Positions 57,408 to 64,000 of a stretch of 64,000 bases of DNA are shown here, one piece after another. The number at the start of each line of letters is the position of its first letter. Positions within the stretch are counted from its first letter, which is position 1. Location of the stretch: positions 6,268,352 through 6,332,351 of the forward strand of contig NC_063173.1 in the NCBI RefSeq assembly GCF_023159225.1, in the 5' to 3' direction. A program made the translations under genes and the position numbers. The notes beneath the pieces are model-generated. The model was not told the origin of the DNA, searched no databases, and was given only the letters and a program-made list of their open reading frames with translations. This DNA is from Perognathus longimembris pacificus. Taxonomy: Eukaryota > Chordata > Mammalia > Rodentia > Heteromyidae.

Positions 57408-58101
57408 GTATAAATTATTCTCATCTTTAGTGCTGTCTTTCAGTTTATAAATGGCAAAATAGACAATCAACAATCGTAAAGCTAGTCCCAGGTGAATCCC
57501 CTCTTCTCAGTGAGGTTACACTTCTGAATTTTATGCCATGCTCGTCTTTGCAGATGCCAGTCAAAGAAACTGTACGAATGATCTTTCCCTGATAGCATGT
57601 CGTCTCCAAAGGGACTCTCTCCCCCCCCCCCTTTATCTCCTTCACTTGTGAAGAAATCAAAAGATGTGCATAGTTATAAAATTCGAAGTGTACTCATTAC
57701 AGATGTGGGCAATGGGAAGGTTGGTGAGGTTCGAGGGCTGGCAGCTTCCCTTTAAAGCAAAACACACAGAAGCTCAGCAGCTAACTCAGCTGTGGACATC
57801 TGCCGGGGTGACGAGGCTTCCCATCCCTTGGGCCGAAAGCCCGTCAGAGGTTCATCCCTACACCTGGTCCTTTGAACAAACCCAAGCCTTCCTGCACACT
57901 GCAATGTCTGCTCTGTCCCACCCTTTGGCCCCTCCGTTTCCTTCATGGCTTCGCACAGTTTGTGTTGTACATTCATAAGAATTCACATTGACTGCAAAAA
58001 CATAAATGCAACAAAAACATAAAAGCCTCCAAGTAGTATAGTATATATATTTTGTTCTTCTAAATGTTCTTCTGTCGTTGTCAGAGGCGCAGTAGCTAAT
58101 T

Positions 58102-58208
58102 TTATAACTTTTCCTTTGAGGGAATCCAGATGAAAGGCCCAGATTGCTCTTCAATAACAAGCTTGCATTGGTTATATATGTCTTCTAAGGTGTCTCCTTG
58201 TACAATAG
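58102..58208 (-). CDS. DLG2: DLG2 (PSD-93) terminal coding exon, C-terminus and stop
   Basis: This is the coding part of the last exon. It completes the split Ala codon from the exon at 60404, then reads 34 codons ([17 protein letters not shown] to IWIPSKEKL) and a TAA stop at 58102-58104. The acceptor is TTGTTACAG directly before 58208. Residues [20 protein letters not shown] distinguish DLG2 from DLG1 (NQVKQIIEEQSG, WVPAKEKL) and DLG4, as far as I recall these families. It forms the last helix and strand of the GK-like domain and the SKEKL tail. The frame is intact. The alternatives are another DLG paralogue or a retrocopy. The intron between the two exons excludes a retrocopy, and the paralogue reading is unlikely. 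Confidence 0.96.
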
Positions 58209-58349
58209 CTGTAACAAAAGTGAACATACCCAGAATTAGGGATCGTTGCCTGGGGAGGGGGGCGAGGGACAATCACAACTCATACGACAGGAGCTCAAAC
58301 CAGTGGCAGACATCAGGAAGCTTAGGATGTCTTTAGGAAGAAAAAGCAG

Positions 58350-58549
58350 GGCTGGGTATATGGCCTGGTGGTAAAGTGCTCGCCTCGTATACATGGAGCC
58401 CTGGGTTCGACTCCTCAGCACCACATATATAGAAAAAGCGCTGTGGCTCAAGAGGTAGAGTGCTAGTCTTGCGCAAAAGTGAAGCCAGGGACAGTGCTCA
58501 GGCCCTGAGTCCATGACCCAGGACTGACAAAAACCAAAAACAAACAAAC
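58350..58549 (+). mobile_element. IDL-Geo-like SINE in DLG2 intron, junction deleted
   Basis: Plus copy lacking about 14 bp between monomers (ATATAGAAAAAGCGCTGTGG). Duplications AAGAAAAAGCAG at 58338-58349 and 58550-58561. Antisense to DLG2. Confidence 0.85.
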
Positions 58550-59349
58550 AAGAAAAAGCAGACTATTCCCAGAAACACATCACACCAGTGATGAAAATGC
58601 TTTCAATACATTAGTAAGTATATCACAATTTTTATACTTCCTGCATATGTTTGGAGTTCTGAGAATGAATTGCTCATATATTTAGCAAACATTTTTATGA
58701 GTTTCTACTCAGAGCCATGCACGGGAGTAAAGCAATGACTAATGTTCAGAATAAAAAACATGGACCTTATAGTCTCTGTACCTTACTTACTTTGGTGTAG
58801 ATGGAAATTCAGGGATTTTAAATACAGAGGAAATAGGATTTTGGAGAGAACGTTAACCTCCCCAGATCCCAGCACTTTTAATGGGAAACCTGTGTATTCT
58901 CTTTAGTAATGTGGTAAATTAAGATTTTGACCACATAGGGAAATTTATATTGAGGATGCCTGAGAAACTATGACACAATCAATTAGTCTAAATGCCAAGT
59001 GGATTTACACTACCTTCTAGGATAGAGCTCTAAAATGTATCAATACTCACCATGTGACACGAAGAATTCAAAATAAGTTTCTATTGAAACATGGTTTAGA
59101 TCTTTAAAAATAATCTCAGAGCATATTTATTTTAATATTCCTGAATACAAACTACTGGTCAAAGTGATTTGATTTTCTGAACTCACATTTTAGTTATTGG
59201 AGAGACTTCACTTAATACTAGTCTATTAAAAATATTTGCAAACTGCCGTGCCTGACACTCTGTCTTCTGAATAAGAAAAAAAACCACTAAGACATTAATT
59301 AAATAATTAAGAACCAACTATTAATTAATCAATATTAAAACATTAATTT

Positions 59350-59556
59350 TTTTTTTTTTTTTTTGCCAGTCCTGGGCCTTGGACTCAGGGCCTGAGCACT
59401 GTCCCTGGCTTCTTCCCGCTCAAGGCTAGCACTCTGCCCCTTGAGCCACAGCGCCGCTTCTGGCCGTTTTCTGTATATGTGGTGCTGGGGAATCGAACCT
59501 AGGGCCTCGTGTATCCGAGGCAGGCACTCTTGCCGCTAGGCTATATCCCCAGCCCC
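59350..59556 (-). mobile_element. Young IDL-Geo-like SINE in DLG2 intron
   Basis: Differs from the copies at 5070 and 16212 by about two bases. Perfect duplications TAAAACATTAATTT at 59336-59349 and 59557-59570. Sense to DLG2. Confidence 0.9.
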
Positions 59557-59927
59557 TAAAACATTAATTTCACAAAGGATAATTCAGGAAGAAAGTTATT
59601 TTTAAATTATTTGAGAATCAGTTGTAAGGTAAATTCTACCAACGCTAATTATTCTCTGGATTTAATCAATGTCCTATGAAAGCATGTAAGAATAGAGAAC
59701 TTGGGATACCTAGAAGAAATTTTTCCTTAATCCCCAAACTTCATGTTTCCAAAGATATATTTAGAAAAAAATTTAAAGTTTTGCACTGAAACTTGACACA
59801 GAATGAATGGCAATATGGGAAAGGTTTCCCGGTGCATTGTTCAGGAGCTACTGGAAAGGGAAGCAGAGCTAAGGAATCGGCAGACAGAATGGGCCACCAG
59901 CAATTACTCTTCAGGATGAACTTCCTT

Positions 59928-59985
59928 GGGGGGGCGGTGATAGCTCAGCGATGCGTGCTTGCTGGATTTGATCCCTAGCAACATA
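59928..59985 (+). mobile_element. ID-like monomer
   Basis: GGGGCGGTGATAGCTCAGCG and GGATTTGATCCCTAGCAACA: box A/B-like remnants without the usual tail. Confidence 0.5.
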
Positions 59986-60403
59986 AACACCCAAACCAAG
60001 CCCCAATTAAAGAGTAACTTCTTCAACACTGGCCATTTTGAGCCCTAAATGTTTCTTTTTCAAATGCTTTCTGTGCCATCCGGAAGATAGTTTAGTTATC
60101 AATTTCCAACATCTCCTTAAGAGCAAGCTCTAGCTCAGGGACCATCTGCCACTCATGGTTTTGGATAAGGCCAGTGGGACCCCAGAAACTGTCTGAGACT
60201 GACCTCAGAAGAGAGGAGCCGGAGTTCTGGATCAAAAGGACGAAGCAGAGAACACCGTACTGCACTTAAAATATTAAGTGTAGTACTGACGATTCACAGC
60301 AGGAAGATTTTCAGACCTGGGTATACCAGGTCTAGAACCATCGATAAATAAATGTTAGATAGCTTATTTCCTTCCTCATGATGCCAAGGTAGGAGGACCT
60401 CAC

Positions 60404-60495
60404 CTGTAAAATATTCTCCAAATTCTTGTTCCAGCTTAATTGCTCGATCATAGGTTTTCTTGGCTTGTTCTTCTGTTAGGCGCTTATTCATTTCC
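60404..60495 (-). CDS. DLG2: DLG2 (PSD-93) penultimate coding exon
   Basis: This 92-nt exon encodes part of the C-terminal guanylate-kinase-like domain of a DLG-family MAGUK, a membrane-associated scaffold of the postsynaptic density. Read on the minus strand it starts with one base completing a split codon, then 30 full codons beginning [20 protein letters not shown], and ends with the first base of a split Ala codon. It is preceded by a pyrimidine-rich acceptor ending TTTTCCTAG and followed by a GTGAGG donor. The [16 protein letters not shown] portion fits DLG2 better than my recollection of DLG1 (FERA, TEHFT) or DLG4. In MAGUKs this domain is a protein-binding module (for example SAPAP/GKAP) rather than an active kinase; that is family knowledge. 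No frameshift or stop is seen. Its frame continues exactly into the exon at 58208. Confidence 0.95.
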
Positions 60496-62397
60496 CTAGG
60501 AAAACGAGGGCCTGGTATTAGAACACAAAGGGAAAACACCCAGCCCTGGAAAGTTCAAGTGCATGGCAAAGAAATAACTCGCAAGAAGCATAGCTTAGTC
60601 TCCTCAGTAGCTTCCTAGTCTTTGTTCAGCCTTCCTCTCTGCTGAACTCATTTCAGCCAGGAGGGCTTTCTGCCAAGGGAGCTTTGCTCTCATTGGGCAG
60701 GCTCTTGGCCCCACACTGGATAAAGCAGAATCTGTCTCAGGATTTATAGTCACAGGTCCCTGTTCTGTCCCTGCAGTCCTCGGAGTAAAGCTCCAGGACA
60801 GGCTAATGTAAATAAAGTGCCCACGTGCCTCTTGGGACTTCTGTCATCTCAGAATACACTGTCCTACTTTCTTCATCTGCCTTTCACGGGGTACAATTTC
60901 TACATTCAAACCTTTGCTGGACTTTGTTTTAATATCTTAGCGTCTCCTAAATGTTGGGCCTAGAGGTGGAGGAAATCTTCCTGGTGGTCAGAGGCAACAG
61001 GAGCAATGGAGGGAAGGTTTGGCTTGGGTCTCTATATCTGAGAGAACCAGACAGTTCTTAAGTCTCAACTTTACAAAAGGCATTGCTTCCCTCATCCTTC
61101 CAAAGGGTTGCTGTCCATCCTCTTGGTGTATCTGGACACAGGTAGAGAAATACAAGGAGCTTCTAAGGAATTACATAAAATTGGTCAGACTGCCTAGCTA
61201 CATATGCCTCTCACGTCCTAGAAAAGCATTCTGCAGCTCTTGCTACCATGTTTCTGTAACTGTCAAGGCATGTCTGTAGCAACAGGAGACTGGAACTTCT
61301 ATTTGAATAATCAAAGACAGATGAAAGTCTGCCGAAGGAGGAGGACGGAAATAGGATCAAGGTACAAGAGACGTATATTATAATTATATCATAATGTATA
61401 TCATATCATTATTTTGTACAACTAGTATATAGTAGTAAGAAGGAAGTATTAGAAACAAATAATTTCAAATAGACTATAATCAAGAAATTTGGTGAAAGAG
61501 TGACCCTGGATAAAAGAGCTTTGCATGAAAGAATTTCTAGTATGGATATGGGTAACAGGCACCAAGCACAATTGATTAAGAGGAATAACCTCTCATGTTA
61601 AATAGCACACTAGATAACACTAGATAACTATGGTTGATTAAAACTGAGTATTTCAAAATAGCTAGGAGGAATGAATGTCCCCAACAAAATTAAGTTTGTG
61701 TGAGGTGACAGTTATGCCAGTAACTCTGACCTGATCATTATATTCATGTACTGAAATCACACATGTAGTCAATTTCTATGTTCCAGTTATAAATAAGACT
61801 ATATTTAAAAACAAGATTATAAGAAACACTGATGCCTACTCTGTTTTTGTTCTAGTAGGAGAATGGGCTATAAAGGAATAGTACCTAGGACTATTTCTTT
61901 CTTCTGGTCAATTTGTCAGCCATTGGTTTAACTCTATATAAATGTTGAGTGATCATTGTAAGACTATTTAAGCCCAGCCTAGCATCAAGAACATAGGAGA
62001 GTAATGGAAAAAAAATTCAAATTCAATTACTAACCAATGGTAGGTCTATCCCTCCATGACCTCTACATATGAAAAGTGCCCAGGTGAATACAAAGACATT
62101 TAATTTGGCTCATCAGGATACATCACAGGTGCATGCAGAACTTCTCAAAGTATCACTGCCTTACATACCCTTTAGGAAGTTAGAGATCCTGATCTGGAAC
62201 CCAGGTCCTTTACAAGACATGGAGACTTGAAGCAGTGGAGGGGCTTCCCTAAGCTACACACTTAATAGGGTAATGTGGGGGTAAGAATTCAATTATTTTG
62301 GTAAACCCCAGTAAAAGGTTACTTTTCAGAGTCAATTGTGTAATCATATATAGTCTTTCAGAAAGGAAATCGATCTATCTATCTATTCATCCCCAAA

Positions 62398-62600
62398 CAA
62401 GTCAGGCACTGTGGCTCATGCCCGTAATCCTTGCTATACAGGAAGCTAATATCTGCAGATCAGAATGTGGAGTTGTGAGACTCTTACCTTCAATTAGCTA
62501 GTAAAAATCTGAACGTGAATGTATGGCTCAAATATAGAGCACCAGCCTTGAGTGAACAAGCAAAGGGACAGGCCCTGAGTTCAACCCCCAGGAGTGGCAC
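62398..62600 (+). mobile_element. B1/tRNA-dimer SINE, diverged
   Basis: GTCAGGCACTGTGGCTCATG, GGAAGCTAATATCTGCAGAT, AGTTCAACCCCCAGGAGTGG. Confidence 0.78.
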
Positions 62601-62715
62601 ATGTGTGCACACAAACATACACCACACACACACAGACACACAGACACACAGACACACAGACACAGACACAGACACACAGACACACACACAGACACACACA
62701 CACACACACCAAGAA
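62601..62715 (+). repeat. (CA)n/(CAGA) microsatellite at a SINE tail
   Basis: CACACA and CAGACACA units directly continuing the SINE at 62398-62600. Low-complexity frames on both strands are shadows. Confidence 0.92.
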
Positions 62716-63912
62716 ACAAACCTTAAAGTAAAACATTAACTTGGTTTTGGACATAGCTGAGAACTGAATTATAAAGCAGGGATTTCCTGAACTCAGTCTT
62801 TGAAAGTCCTACGCTAGAAACTTTGAGTAGGTGTGGCCATCTTCTGTATCTCTGGTGTGAAAGACTTGGTCTCGATTAAGGGGAAACTTCAGAGAAAGGG
62901 AAGCGAAGCAATTTGGTCACTTTTGATCTTCTTTGACTTGAGTGGTCATATGTAGTCCATTTTTTACTTTCTCTTGAATTCTCTTTGCATTTAGTGTGGT
63001 AGTTTCTTACTTTGCAGTGTCATCTAATTGTGCCTTTGTCTTGTCTCCTTGCCTAATCTACATGTTCTAGAGGGAAAAAAACAAAAAACCCTGGCTTGTT
63101 CCTTAGCATGTAGCATGAAGCCTGTCTTGACTAGATGAAAAGATGGGGAGCTAAGCAATCACAATTATATATTATAATTACAGAGTTATCCTAATATTAT
63201 GTAGCAAGGTGGTAAGAGGTGATCAGAGGTGGCATGAGGTAGTGAACAGCACAATATTTACAGAACATCTCTCTCATACATGCCCTCAATTTCATGCTCT
63301 CCTGCGGAGTCAGCTCTGTGTATCCTAATGTGCTCTGTGGTTTGATGTGGGTAATGCACTTGAGACATAATGTGTGTGATGATGTAGCAATGTCTAAGTC
63401 TGACAGCTGCCGTGCTTCTGTTCCAGCTGACCGAGTATTCACTCCTTCCCTGGGGATGGGAAGTTCATAGCTGCTTTCCTCCACGCGTGAAACCCTCAGA
63501 AAAGACTGCGCCGTAAGAGGCAGCACCGAGCAATAAGATCGCACTGGCCTGTCGGTCATCCTCCCTGCAGTGGAGACCTGTGAGCAGGGCTACGACGAAT
63601 CACGTCCGAGTCACTGGCCTCAATGTGCTCAGTAGGGTTAAGTTTCAGCAGGTTTAATTTCACTTAGTGATGAGTGCCCGTGACAGTGCCCTAAAGCAAA
63701 ACTAAATAAGTCATGGGATAGGTATGGGAGGAAGGAGACCTTCTCCACAGAGCTCCAAATGGGACTGTCACCTCCTGTCATGTGGGACCACGTGGGCCAT
63801 TTCTGGTGCTCCCTTGGGTCTTACTTCCCTGGGAAGCCATCTATCCCACTGTAGGCCTATCATGGTTAGGTTCTTTTCTATTTCTGAAATCAGCTTTTAA
63901 GATGCTGTTCCC

Positions 63913-64000
63913 GGGCTGGGAATACGGCCTAGGGGTAAGAGAGCTTGCCTCGTATATATGAAGCCCTGGGTTCGATTCCCCAGGCACCACATATATGGAA
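63913..64000 (+). mobile_element. IDL-Geo-like SINE, cut by window end
   Basis: Left monomer only (GGGCTGGGAATACGGCCTAG to CCACATATATGGAA); continues past the window. Confidence 0.85.

Larger units (their letters stand above)
53405..58101 (-). other. DLG2: DLG2 3' untranslated region
   Basis: Inferred 3'UTR of the terminal DLG2 exon, about 4.7 kb from just after the stop to about 20 nt past the AATAAA at 53425-53430. No SINE copy is visible between about 52,990 and 58,340, whereas the flanks carry roughly one per 1-2 kb, which fits exonic constraint. On the transcript strand it contains a long pyrimidine-rich tract (about 54765-55020), a GC-rich CpG-containing patch (about 54380-54670), and two Pumilio-type UGUAAAUA motifs (rc at 53464-53471 and 53895-53902). 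Long open frames here (e.g. 54293-54943 minus) are attributed to composition. The distal end is inferred from the signal only. A shorter isoform ending near 57,385 is possible. Confidence 0.75.
58209..60403 (-). other. DLG2: Last intron of DLG2
   Basis: A 2,195-nt intron bounded by GTGAGG (donor, 60403 side) and TTACAG (acceptor, 58209 side). It contains an IDL-Geo SINE on plus (58350-58549), a young IDL-Geo on minus (59350-59556), an ID-like monomer (59928-59985), a possible L2/MIR relic near 58678-58745 and otherwise AT-rich unique sequence. No further exon is recognised. Confidence 0.9.
60496..64000 (-). other. DLG2: Part of preceding DLG2 intron
   Basis: Intronic sequence upstream of the penultimate exon, running off the window. 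I searched the minus strand for the preceding GK-domain exon (FIKPKS-like) and did not see it. The stretch holds a SINE with a CA-rich tail (62398-62715), a partial IDL-Geo at the window edge and mostly unique AT-rich sequence. A 120-codon minus-strand open frame at 63197-63559 has no recognisable similarity. Confidence 0.8.

Noticed and set aside
4141..62715. CRISPR-like arrays
   Set aside because: Regular repeats here are microsatellites or a minisatellite without unique spacers, in a mammalian genome.
63197..63559. 120-codon minus-strand frame in the DLG2 intron
   Set aside because: I checked it as a possible upstream DLG2 exon; it has no GK-domain words and no matching splice frame.
2007..64000. 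tRNA genes
   Set aside because: All box A/B pairs found belong to SINEs with A-tails and target duplications.

Overview
The window is nuclear DNA from a rodent. Its commonest repeat is a dimeric tRNA-derived SINE that matches the published description of IDL-Geo, a family restricted to Geomyoidea (kangaroo rats, pocket mice, pocket gophers). I count 20 copies on both strands. A second SINE, with a B1-like left half and the same tRNA-like right half, is about as common. The exact species cannot be told from the sequence.

The only protein-coding gene I can support is the 3' end of DLG2 (PSD-93, a synaptic MAGUK scaffold) on the minus strand. Its penultimate coding exon (60404-60495) and terminal coding part (58102-58208) encode about the last 65 residues, with intact frame, consensus splice sites and a stop codon. 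A long 3'UTR runs from 58101 to a poly(A) signal at 53425-53430, with a possible earlier site at 57402-57407. The 2.2 kb last intron and part of the preceding intron (60496 to the window end) are present. The terminal exon lies in a roughly 5.3 kb stretch with no SINEs, unlike the rest of the window.

Positions 1 to about 53,400 lie downstream of DLG2 and look intergenic. They hold SINEs, antisense L1 pieces (notably 29709-32130, 38330-38930 and 49436-50360), several 5'-truncated L1 3' ends, old ERVL/MaLR-type LTRs, MIR and L2 relics, a Tigger-like DNA transposon and many microsatellites. Most large microsatellites sit at the A-tail side of a SINE. Two stretches look like decayed retrocopies: 47851-48198 and, on the minus strand, about 48625-49140. 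A few open frames (2437-2721, 16838-17101, 40256-40576) are unidentified.

The most notable structures are a perfect 53-bp palindrome with a smaller one beside it (7217-7305), an 8-unit minisatellite that stays open in frame (17815-18068), a small CpG-dense block ending in a splice-donor-like site (16838-17105), two IDL-Geo copies that look base-identical and a third nearly so, and one SINE that carries about 58 extra nucleotides beyond its A-tail but inside its target-site duplication. I see no CRISPR, operon, tRNA or rRNA gene, and no unprecedented multi-gene system.
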